Source: Ceratothoa steindachneri (taxonomy: Eukaryota > Arthropoda > Malacostraca > Isopoda > Cymothoidae). Taken from it: 64,000 nucleotides of DNA. Position 1 is the first letter of the stretch; every line of letters starts with the position of its first letter. A model generated the notes under the pieces. That model ran no database searches. It worked only from the letters and a program-made list of their open reading frames with translations, and had not been told where the DNA came from. The position numbers were made by a program, and so were the translations under genes. The stretch lies in NCBI GenBank assembly GCA_963969495.1, contig OZ018335.1, forward strand, positions 87,888,440 through 87,952,439, read 5' to 3'. Shown here in pieces: positions 45,548-55,169 of the stretch.

Positions 45548-48260
45548 TTATTTATATATCGAGTTTATTGCCTCTCCCGCGCAGTTTCTTTCGCTTGGGA
45601 ATAATGCTGTCCTTGCACCTTTGTGTCGCTTATGCTGTGAGATTGCAATGTTGAGGTTGTCGAGTGTGGGTATAATAGTTTGCTCTATCTTATCCCAAGT
45701 CTCTCTCCCTCCCCTTTGAACTTCCGTATTAATTGGCTTAAGCCCTGCTCTTGCGTGCAGGTCTGTTTGCCTAATACGGTCGTTTCTTCTAGCTCCAGCT
45801 ATTAGCAGGGTGGCTTTATTTTGTACTCTCTGCATCCTCCTGAGAGAAGTACAACTTGTCATCTGCGTTATCACTGTCGGGTATACCAAGATTGAGCGTA
45901 CCAAGGCAGTGTATAGCTTCTTTTTGTTTGGAGCGTTAAGGTTCCGGAACCTGTATAGTTTCCGAAGCTGCCTATTGGCTAGGGAGACTCTGGTGTTGAT
46001 GTGGGTTTGGTACCCAGACTTGGGGAACCTGGGTAAACCCAGGACGTAACCATGTTCCTAGTATGGGTATAGGTCGTCATTCACAATGATTTCATCTATT
46101 TTCCGGCGGTTCATTGGGATTATTTGGAAATTTTGGTGGTTGGTTTTAATTTTCCACATCCTTTCATATCTGTTAATGTTGTTTATTTCGGTAGATGTAT
46201 TTCTTGCTTGAACTCCAGCGTTCCTATAGGAGATGGAGACGATTTGTGTGATGTTATCTGCAAATTTCAGATACATCGTATCGTCCCGCACCGAAGCAGG
46301 GAGGTCTATTGTGTACACGAGGTACGGCAACGGACTCAGAGAGCTGCCTTGTGGAAGTCCCGCCTTGAGTTCGAATTAGGGTCCTGAAAAGCCTTGGATG
46401 GAGATTTGGGCTTTTCTCTCCATAATATAGTCACAGATGACTTTTCAGGAGTCAGTTCGGCTGGAGGTTCAGGATCTTGAATTGGAGACCACTCAGCCAA
46501 ACCTTATAGAATTGCTTCTGTACATCGCGCAGAACCACGTCTAAGTATTTCCCCTTGGCTTTCCAGTGGGCTATTTTCTCCGTTAGGAGGGTAAGGGCAG
46601 TTTCCGTTCCTCGCCCCTTTCTGAACCCGTGCTGCAGGGGGTTGTGAGCTCCCAGTTCGGCTAGTTGGTCTTGAAGCCGGTTTGCTAGGATTTTTTCGTA
46701 GATTTTACCCATGAAGTCAAGAAGAAAGATTGGCTTCTAATTCACCAGTTGAGCTGGGGACTTACCAGCCTTGGGTATAAAAATGATTTTGGCCACCTTT
46801 ACACCTTCGGGGAAGTAGCCCGTGTTCAAGAAAGCGTTAAAGATGTTGGTGATTCCATGAATGATCTGATGCGGGACATTTACCAGATTGTTTTTGCTGA
46901 TGCCCGTCCAGCCTGATGCTTTTTGTTTGAAGGATTTCACAGTGGCCATGACGTTCTGTGTTGTTATTGGACGACCATGGTCAACCATCTCTCTTCCCAT
47001 GTCTGCGTGGTGGTGTAGATGCGTGCAGTATATTATCTGATTCAGATCATCAATCAGACGGCCCTCGAATTCCTGGTCCAGGTCTTCGTTGTCTTCTTCG
47101 GTGATAGTAAAGACTTTCTCCCATTATGCTCTGAATCATTCCTCCAGAACCACCAGGTCCTCTATGTATTTTCGGAGCCTTTTCCTTTCTTTACAAACCT
47201 TTCAATTACCTGATTCGGTGCCAGAATTTGGCGGGGCTCAGCTCACTGTCTACTCGGGCTATAAGGCTGTCCCAGATCTCAGCTTGTTGGATGTTTATTG
47301 CTTCCTTTAGTTCAAGCATAGCCGGCGTAGTAACGCACATGTGCGATCCTCTTCATATCCTCTGTCCATCTGGGCTGAGGTAGCATTTTGTATCCATTTT
47401 TTTGGAACACATTCGCTGCCAGCTTCGATGATAGAAGTCGTTACTCTTTCTAGTTCTTCGTCGATCTCCTCCAATGTAGCCTCGCTCAGGTCTGCCGAGG
47501 CGTATTGTCGGAGAAGACTCTTGTAACGGTCCTAGTCGGTGGCGGCGTAGTTCTTACCTGGTGTGACTGGCAGCTGGGTCAGCGCGAGTGAAATGGTGGT
47601 TAATATCGCAATGTGGTCGCTGGGAGTTGTTGGGTCCAGCTCGCTATGGTAGGTGAAGGGGAAGCCTCCACTTGTCATGATAATGTCAGGTTTGGTGGCT
47701 GATCCGCTAGGGGTGTAGGTCGGGAAATCTGGCCCTATCCTCTGAATGTTTTTCCTGTCCATTATCACTTCCAGGTTTCGGCCCCTTTCACTAGTTCTAC
47801 TCGTACCATAGTCCGACATTCGGCATCTGGCATTGAGGGCGCCCACTAAAAATGCCATTCTCCGGTGCCCGAAAAGTGTGCAGAAGTTTGTGACGGGTAG
47901 ATAGGCTCCGCGAGGGGGGTGATAGGCCAGAGCTATCGTGAGGTTCCCCACCAACGTGGGAATTTGTATCGCCACTAAGAATTCGTCCAATTCTGGGAGA
48001 CGTTTGAACGTGAGGTTCCCTCTAACAGCTATTGCAGCGCCATTAAACCGTTCCTCTGAGTAATTCTTCATGAGCACTCTGTATCCCGTATTTTGAGTTG
48101 AGCACTTGTGGTGTCAATACCGTGTTCCGTTATGAGTATTATGTTGGGGTCAAACACACGGAATATGTTTCCATATGCCGTTGCTTTCCCCTCCCATCCA
48201 TTAACGATGAGTGTTAGAATCCTCAATCTATTGTTCACTTTCTTCATGCTGGTCTTTCTC
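45548..48260 (-). pseudogene. Jockey-like ORF2, copy 3
   Basis: Endonuclease begins at about 48250 with RLRILTLIVNGW and continues ITEHGIDTTS. LVGALNARC has Ala in place of the catalytic Asp of GDxNAR; TPSDHIAILTT is intact (the 181-codon open frame 48077-47532). RT blocks: GISKNNLVNVPHQII and VKVAKIIFIPKAGKSP (47000-46737), FMGKIYEKILANRLQDQL with HGFRKGRGTETAL (46712-46452), then FADNITQIVSI, the catalytic box with its second Asp changed to Asn (46250). The C-terminus (45904-45548) holds VYPTVITQ...RRMQRVQNKA. Frameshifts occur between the open pieces. Confidence 0.88.
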
Positions 48261-48479
48261 TACTAGTGTTTCTGGGTAAAGTTTATTTTTCTTCCGTTCC
48301 TCTTTTTTTTTAATTATGTGTGGGAGACCTGTTCATACGAATCCTTGTATAGAGTAACGTTATGGCGTAGTAGGACCTCCTCAACCACTTCAACCTCGAT
48401 CGATGCGTAGTACTCCCCTTTTTATATTTTCTTATTTACTCCGTTTAGAATTGTTGTTTTGTCCATATTTTCAGAGAAG

Positions 48480-48830
48480 GGGGAATTTCTCTGACGCATA
48501 AATGGTGAGATTAATCTTATCCGCATCGAGCGGTTTTTTGGTTTTCTTCCTTTTTTTGCTTTTCTTGTTTTTAGGGGCTTCTGATTCTGAGTCAGAAGAG
48601 TACGGCGAGTCAGTGGATTCCGTTGATGCCGGTTTTACCATTCCGCTTCTCTTCGTAAATTTTCTATTTGGTTGGGCCTATGTAGGTTTTGCTGCAGCAG
48701 CTTTAGGTTCCTGGGTTTCGTTCTCTAGTTCTTCCTTGTTGGTGTCCATCTCATTTGCACTATTATGAACCATTTGCAGCTGGAGGAGGTCTCCTCATGG
48801 AGGGTCATCAGGGAACCACATTTGGCTCAT
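48480..48830 (-). pseudogene. Jockey-like ORF1 N-terminus, copy 3
   Basis: Minus-strand frame rich in Lys, Ser and Glu: NEMDTNKEELENETQEPK, then SPYSSDSESEAPKNKKSKKR and DADKINLTIYASEKFP. Two stops interrupt it. The RRM-like core and knuckles seen in copy 2 are missing, since ORF2 sequence starts about 200 bp further on. The plus-strand frame here (hydrophobic, 88 codons) is only the antisense of this lysine/serine-rich code. Confidence 0.6.
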
Positions 48831-49120
48831 TGTTTTACTATTAACTTTCCCTTCACTATCATTTTTGTTAAACTTTTTAATACTATAGTTCACTTGTTAC
48901 ACTTTTAGTTCATTTTGTTCGTATTATTTCTGTTTACACTTTTGATCTGTGTTGTTTTCTTAGTCGGTTGCTTCTTCCTATTTCAGTTGTTTAAATTCGG
49001 TTATCTTATTTGGGTATCAATCTAGTAGCTTGGTTGGTTATTTCGTTGGTTGGGTTTGTATATAGTGAGGCAAATATCTTTATCGTTATGCTTGTTCCTT
49101 CTCTCATTTTGAATTTCTAC

Positions 49121-50209
49121 TTAAGTAAACATGGGTACCTCCTCGATTCTCAACTGTTGTCTGTTGCTGGAAAATCGAGTGTTAAAGGGGATTCCAGCTC
49201 TGGTGTTCGTGTGCTCTGCAAATATCGGAGGTAGATCGTCTATCTTCCTCCATATTTTCTCCGTTCTGTTTCTAATGTTGATGTTGAGCGTTTCTAATCC
49301 TGCTTCTTGATGTAGATCCTGTAGTCTTCTCCTCTCTTTCCTACGGGTGTTGGTGATTAGGTAGAAAGCTTTATTTTGTATTCTCCAGAGCTCCAATTTT
49401 TTCGTCCTTGTTTCACCGTTGATAGGGGTTGGAGGGTATAATAGTACCTCTCTTCCTAGTGCAAGATAGATTTTTATTTTATTTTTCAGCCTAACGCTCT
49501 TAGATTGTACAGTAGGTTAAGCATCGGAATCGCCTTGTTCTTCCTCTCCACTATATGTTGTTTGTAGCCTCTTTTTGTTATTCTGAGTCCTAGCACTTTG
49601 CCCTCACTATGTTATCTGTAGTTCTGATCTTCAACTACAATTTAAGCTGTTTTGTTCCTGGAGATTGGGATTGTTGTAAATTTCCTCCTGTTAGTCCTTA
49701 TCTTCCAATCTCTTTCGTAGTTTTTAATGTTGCTGATTTCTAAAGGTGTTATCCTTGCCTGAAAGCGTACGTTCCTGTACGGAGTGACGACCAGTTGGCT
49801 TATGTCGCCTGCGAACTCTATGTTTAGGCAATCAGGTATTATTAGTGGTAGCAGGCCTGCTGTGTATATTGAATACAGCGTGGGGCTGAACAGCACCCTT
49901 GCTTCCAATTCGAATTCTGGTCCTGAATAACCATTGATCGTCACATATGCTCTTCTGTCTGTGACATAATCGCAGATAATTCTCTCCATGTTGCTATTCG
50001 TCTGGATATTTAAGATCTTATATTGCATTCCTCTGACCCAGACTTTGTCGAATGCTTTTTCTACATCTCTCAGGATCAGATCGATGTAGTTATTCTCTGC
50101 TTTGGCCTTTGCTAGTTTCTCTGTTATTATATTAAGTGCCATTGTGGTGTCTCTGCCTCTTCTGAATCGGAACTGATAATCATTATAAAGGTCATTGTAG
50201 AAGTCTAAA
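49121..50209 (-). pseudogene. Jockey-like RT, distal part, copy 4
   Basis: From the insertion boundary: YQFRFRRGRDTTMALNIITEKL, IDLILRDVEKAFDKVWVRGM and YVTDRRAYVTINGYSGPE, then FAGDISQLVVTP, the catalytic box with its first Asp changed to Gly. YERDWKIRTNRRKFTTIPI follows, and after a break the C-terminal ELWRIQNKAFYLITNTRRKE and LHQEAGLETLNINI (49396-49121). The mutation of the box should inactivate it. Confidence 0.88.
50205..50209. repeat. Target site duplication CTAAA, left
   Basis: CTAAA here and at 51445-51449 flank the 1,235-bp insertion. Confidence 0.8.
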
Positions 50210-51444
50210 TACCGCGTACATAAGTGTACGCAGAAATACTCCGACACAAGCTGCGTGCCCTCTTGTATCTCTAAATGCACCTCTCGACTCGAATTCTCTG
50301 TCGCCCTTTTTCGCGCCACCGTAAACTCCGAGATGGCTCGAAGGCGTGAAAGACATACTGTCTGCCCAAAGATGAAAAAAGGTCTTTCGCGCGACGATAC
50401 GGATTTTACGAAAATTCGATTCTCTCTCTCGATTTCTGCTCGCGAGGGAAATAAAAGGAAAACTTCTCCCTGGAATCAGGCAGAAGACCTTGGACCTACG
50501 TCGAGTTTGTGTGGAGCCCGATGCACAAAGGAAACCGTTCGCCCGCCTCAAGGAAGGTATTGATTGTTGCCTTCACGGTACTTGTACGTGCCAAACTTCT
50601 CACATTCTCCCCCCCCCTTTCTTCAGAGTCTAAGATTACACAGGAGCTCCCTCTTCGAATTACACTAGAAGTACCTAAGCAATCGATTTTGGCTACCCAC
50701 TCTAGGAGCCAAATAATCGGACAGGTACTTCCAGGAAGAAGTCCAATTTGAGTCACCGTTTGGCTCACCTTCGTGATCTGGCATTGGATCATTATATCAC
50801 CGGTCTAGGATTACCTTCTCATTCGGTAACCTCGGACGGTCGGAATAATTGCGATCATCGTCACCAGAAGAAGATCTTCACCGTCCCCTTCAAAAATACT
50901 TACGAACTCAAAAGGTATCATTAATTGAATTATCTCCTCTTCTAACTTCACCAGTTTATTTGCGAACTAGAATTCTTATCCCAAGCCCATAACCTCGAGT
51001 TCTACCGGGTGTCATTAAGAGGCAAGCATCCCAGTGAGTAATTTTCAAGTAACTCCCACGACATTTTTGTAGACTTATTTATTCAGTGCAAGATTAATTA
51101 TATTTATATTTATATACGCTGTTGCTCATTTCAAATTCATGTACATTACAGATTATTTTTGTATCTGTGTGTTTAACTAATTTGGACGATTCTTTGGCAA
51201 TTATTAAGCAATCCACTCTGCTTAAATCTCAATATTACATCGATCAACCCATGGTTGGCTTTTACTGAGTGGGGGACACACTTAGGGAATCATCATTTAC
51301 TTTTGATCAAAAGGTACGCACCGGGGTTATTCTTATTCACCGGAAGTGGCTAAGGTAGGTGTATTGGATACGCTTCATCTCCGTTTCACCTCGGTGCGGT
51401 AATAAAATATATGTCCAAGAAGTGGGACTGGGATTACCCACTCA
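50210..51444 (-). mobile_element. Probable solo LTR inserted in the copy 4 RT
   Basis: The 1,235-bp insert is flanked by CTAAA. On the minus strand it starts TGAGTGGGTAATCCC and ends ACGCGGTA: a TG start, with TA where CA is usual. It has no coding domain. AT-rich signals (TTATATTTATATTTATATACG near 51090-51118) and a higher-GC part (50240-50700) resemble U3/R regions. Length, 5-bp duplication and lack of coding sequence fit a solo LTR left after recombination between the LTRs of a full element. Its family is unknown; it is unlike the gypsy-1 LTR. Confidence 0.7.
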
Positions 51445-51449
51445 CTAAA
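51445..51449. repeat. Target site duplication CTAAA, right
   Basis: Matches 50205-50209. Confidence 0.8.
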
Positions 51450-51805
51450 ACTCGACCGTCATTTTCTTCAAAATATACTTTTAGTCTTCTGTTAAGGGTT
51501 TCCTCGAAGAGTTACCCATGAAGTTCAATAGAAATATTGGCCGGTAACTGCTGAGGTGGTTTATTTAGTGGTTTTCCTGACCTTGGTACGAATATCATTT
51601 CGGCTAGTTTCTAGCTATCGGGTAAGTAACCGGTGTTTAAACACGTGTTAAAAAATATGCTTTAATGTTCTGATGATTATGTTAGGTGCCTTGGTAAGAT
51701 TTATTCTGATTATTCCTAAGGGGTCTGGTGTTTTCTGCTTGCATGATTTTATTACGCCTTTGATCGCTTTCGTTGTTATGTAGGCCCCTGTACCCAGTTG
51801 ATGGT
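51450..51805 (-). pseudogene. Jockey-like RT, proximal part, copy 4
   Basis: Decayed but ordered homology to copy 3: TKAIKGVIKSCKQKTPDPLG (FKQKASGWTGI in copy 3), INLTKAPNIIIRTLKHIF (VNVPHQIIHGITNIF), a LAEMIFVPRSGKP block, FMGNSSRKPL and, up to the insertion, a YFEENDGRV stretch. The frame reads on into the distal part if 50210-51444 and one CTAAA copy are disregarded. Confidence 0.82.
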
Positions 51806-51927
51806 GACAGAGCCTTTAGCGTAAGCTTATAAGCATATTTTAGGAGATAATCTGCTTCTACAGAGTGAAGTTTCTTTAGAGTTGTAAAAGGAGCCTTGCA
51901 AATTCTAGTTACTGAGTTACATACATT

Positions 51928-52478
51928 TTATAAAGAAAAGTGGGGAAATTCCATACATTTGTCACCATTTTTCTGGTTAAGCCAATTGTTTCTAATACAT
52001 TTGAATATATGTACAGAATCAAACAAGAAAAACAAAGGTCTAGAATTTTGTGCTGGGTGGTGATATACAGTGGAACATAGAGGGGGAGTGTGAAAGTATG
52101 ACACGGCTTTCTTGTTGATGGTATTGTTGTCTGTTACAGCACATATGACTCGGAAGCCTATTTGCTCTAATCCAGTGATGATTAGCTTTATTATTGTATG
52201 CAACGTTTCTGCTTTCAACGTTTTAACTGGAAAAATGTGAATAACGTCCTTAAACTTTGAGAGCAAACTTCTTATCATAAATACAAAAGCACTGTTTGCT
52301 GCCTCTGTGCTGTTGAAACCCGAACCTTGGTGTATTTCGTAGGCACAAAATCCTCTCGTCGTATTGCTCTTACCCACTGAGCAGACAATACCTCGTCTTT
52401 AAGGAAAGAAAACACACACACTTTGTTCCCATTTCCATAAGTGCCTCGGCATAATGAAACACAACACTTGTTTGGCAT
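51928..52478 (-). pseudogene. P-element-type transposase remnant: THAP domain next to a DDE fragment
   Basis: The minus strand opens with a THAP zinc finger: MPNKCCVSLCRGTYG, VCVFSFLKDEV, WVRAIRREDF and PTKYTKVR. The motif is cut just before the closing CxxH pair. Within about 10 codons, in another frame, a P-transposase catalytic segment follows: STEAANSAFVFMIRSLLSK, then HTIIKLIITGLEQIGFRVI, CAVTDNNTINKKAVSYF (the DxxxxNxKA block) and FLFDSVHIFKCIRNNWL. An internal deletion with a frameshift has joined the two. The C-terminal domain is missing after 51928. THAP fingers bind the element ends in P-type transposases. Confidence 0.85.
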
Positions 52479-53619
52479 GTTGCACCAGGCTTGTATTGAA
52501 AAACCACTATGAAAATTATTAAAATATTCAGGTTCACTTCACTTGACCCTTGTCCTCTCGTGACCCACAGCAAACTGAAATTGGGTCAGTTGCCGATTAG
52601 TCCAGCGGTTAAGTTTCCAAATAGCCTTCCAGCGGGAGGCCGCCACTTGAAGATGACGAAGGCGCCGCTTACGGACCGAGTGACGAGGCCATCTCATTCA
52701 CGAAGGCCACGGCCTGAGCATCCAGGAGTGAGAAAGGCGTGCTAGGGAAAGGAATGAATGGAGACGAATGGTTAGGGGGAGGACGAGCTGTGTAAGGTGA
52801 TACTCAAACGCAGGTAAGGAAGTTTTCAGGGGAAACCGGATAGCCATAATAAAGGTAACGCAAAAGATGATGGTCGACCTGGTTGATCACTACAACCTCC
52901 AAGGAACCCCACATGGTTACTGAACACAAAACATAAAGAACTAGAAGAAATAAAACTAACCTCTCTCTCTCTCTCTCTCTCTCATAAAGAAAGTAGAGGG
53001 AGAGGTGACGCCCCCTTGTCGCAAGAAGAGAGCTTGTGTGTACCTTTGACTTTTCGAGCTATGTCGACGGGGGTACCTCTTCTAAGGAACCCCTGGTAGG
53101 GCTTCCCTTGTCGATTTGGTCGAAAACGAGATTCCAGACTAAGTGAGTCATTCCTTCCTTTTTCTACTCTATCATTCTCTTTTTCTACTTTCATCCTATC
53201 TCTCCCACTTATACAAAAAGAAAAAAAACAAAAAAAGCCTACTCCTATCATGTCACTCTTTTCCTTTTTTCCCTCTATCTACATATAAGGACCTGGCAGC
53301 TACCTCACGCGTCAGAAGAGAGGCTTTGGAACCTCTATAAACAACGCCAATCGACGTTCACTGGTTGCGAGAGACTAGGACTAGAGGTGTCCTAGGCGTT
53401 GGGGCACGATGAATGGGATAAGGGTAGTGCCCCGTTAACCCCTTCCCTGGCGCGTAATTATTGACCGTTCCCAGTGCCCTTTGACGGGTGCCTCTGGTAG
53501 CATCGGTCCGAGGTGACGGCCCTTTGTTCCTAGGTTGGTTGCCAGGCCAATAAAAAGCCTTGGGTCGAGTCTCTTAGGGGGGCGGGATATCCATTGAACG
53601 CTGCTCCGAGATCCTGGCC
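52479..53619. other. No gene seen; higher-GC sequence
   Basis: TAGTCCAGCGG at 52597-52607 resembles a tRNA A box, but no B box or cloverleaf follows. The 22-bp (CT)n at 52962-52983 is a microsatellite. Sequence from about 53280 on (CTATAAAC at 53334, later CAATAAAAAGCC) may be the 5' untranslated region or promoter of the CR1 element that follows. Confidence 0.4.
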
Positions 53620-53910
53620 GTTGTGGAGGGAACTAGTAGAAGTTTAGTAAGGGGCGTGCTTCGTTGTTGTTCACCTGGTGACAAATCGATGGCCCCTTCG
53701 GGGACTGTCTGTGCTGCTTGGTTGGGAGCCACGGCACGCCGAGGCTTGACGACTCGGTCAGACGAACAGCAACACATGGAGCGTGCCTTCTGGAAGACTC
53801 CGAAACGACTCCGATCAATAGGCGGGAGCGACTCACGCGGGGAGAACTCACCAACCCCCCTTTTTATTATTGATTGGTCCCAAAGTATTGAAAGAGAGAA
53901 AGTGTTCAAA

Positions 53911-54992
53911 ATGACCGGCAAGAAAGGACCAAGAGCTCTAAAATACACGTGCGCAATATGCCACATAGATAAGTGGTGCGTGGACTTTCTGGAGTGGTGT
54001 TTTTTGAAATGCCACCCGGCCAGTTCCTGCACCGACTGTATTTTAAACGGCCAAATCAAGGAGCTGAAAAAAAAACATGCAGAGTTTCCGAGGAAAGATA
54101 CAGGAAGTTGGAGAAAATAATAAGCAGCCTCGAATTAGAACACGCGGGACTGATTTGCAGGCTTGAGGTCAGAGCTAACGTCAAGCCCTGTACTAAACAC
54201 TGCTTCTGCAGTATTCCCCTTAGAGCTAGGTCCGCATGCTATGGATAAACCCTCAAAGAAAAAGAAAAGGAAGGGAAAGAAACAGGAAGAAGAGAAAGTT
54301 GAAACAGAAGATAAAGTAGAAGCTGAAAAAGAGAATTTGAAGCCGAGGAAGAAAAGAGAAAAACAGAAGAGTATGTAACAAAGGAAGATAAGGGGGAAGA
54401 GATAAATAAGAATAAGAAGAACAAGAAAAATAAAATGGAGAAGAAAGAGGGAACCAAGAGTTCGTTTCCGCAAGGAAAGCCTCAAACCTCTGCACGGAAA
54501 TGTCCGAGGGTTACCCTTGTGGGCGATTCCCAAGCAAAAGGTTTGCAGCCCCTGCTAGCGGCCCGCCTTCGCACTAGTGTGGAGGTATGCTGCCAGCCAG
54601 GAGGGAAAAAACACCATATTAGGGTAGAGGCTGAGAAATCTCAGATCTCCGAGAATTCAGCCGTTGCCCTGATGGTGAGTGGGAATGACCTCTACCTCCG
54701 AGGAGGCAAAGTAGGTCCCAGCGAGAAAATTCTCAACACGGTCATGGGAGCCGTGGACGACTGTGGATTGAGAACTCGCAAACGGGTCGTTGTAGAGATG
54801 CTCCCAAGAAGAGGTCTTAGCCGGACAGCTCACTCTAAGAACGTGACCCTGCACCAGCGCCTGTCCGACCTCTGTACGGCGGAAGAAGTCTTCTTTCTGG
54901 ACCCTTACCGCACCTTTTACGGTCGAAACCACCTTTACAAAATGGACGGAGTGCACCTTCATTCAAGGGAAAGGCTGTACTCTGTAACTTAA
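53911..54992 (+). pseudogene. CR1 ORF1: Cys-rich domain, coiled coil, SGNH esterase
   Basis: The likely start is ATG at 53911 (MTGKKGPRALKYT), chosen because the Cys-rich domain follows at once; the open frame itself extends to 53623. CAICHIDKW, then C-x-K-C and CTDC form a PHD-like zinc-binding domain, followed by the heptad-like QIKELKKKHAEF. Frameshifts near 54100 and 54370 precede a long basic/acidic stretch (KKKKRKGKKQEEE). From 54435 a 185-codon open frame carries an SGNH hydrolase: VTLVGDSQAKGLQ (block I Ser), MVSGNDLYL (block III) and MDGVHLH (block V Asp/His). CR1 ORF1 esterases are known in other animals; the catalytic residues are all present here. Confidence 0.87.
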
Positions 54993-55169
54993 TCCAGGAT
55001 GTCGTAGAGCGGACGCAGAGGATCGTCCGAACCAGAGTGAAGACGGACATAAGACAGTATGCCCGTGTCATTCCTGGAACGACGTTCTTAGATGTGGCAA
55101 AGAGGGGTACTGCCACACAAAAGAAGCCTGGAAACGAAGGGGCGTAGGGAGTCTTACACTGGGGAGACT

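Larger units (their letters stand above)
45000..48830 (-). mobile_element. Jockey-like LINE copy 3
   Basis: Minus-strand element with an N-terminal ORF1 piece, a deletion of most of ORF1, then ORF2 with endonuclease, RT and C-terminal domain, and a 3' UTR that carries the spaced repeats. It is the most complete ORF2 of the family in this window. Confidence 0.87.
48900..51805 (-). mobile_element. Jockey-like LINE copy 4, split by an LTR insertion
   Basis: The RT starts at about 51805 on the minus strand (decayed GAYITTKAIKGV block) and runs to 51450. It is interrupted by 50210-51444 and resumes at 50209, finishing with the C-terminal domain at 49121. The upstream endonuclease and ORF1 are missing; a P-element relic begins about 120 bp to the right. 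Its 3' end abuts the 5' end of copy 3. Confidence 0.87.

Noticed and set aside
48502..48768. Hydrophobic 88-codon plus-strand frame
   Set aside because: Antisense of the Lys/Ser/Glu-rich ORF1 code of Jockey-like copy 3; the minus strand carries the element motifs.
51267..51444. TGAGTGGG/CCCACTCA inverted repeat as ends of a small DNA transposon in the solo LTR
   Set aside because: Only 8 bp, with no flanking duplication at the left end; probably coincidence.
52597..52607. tRNA or tRNA-derived SINE (A-box match)
   Set aside because: No B box or cloverleaf follows within 60 bases.
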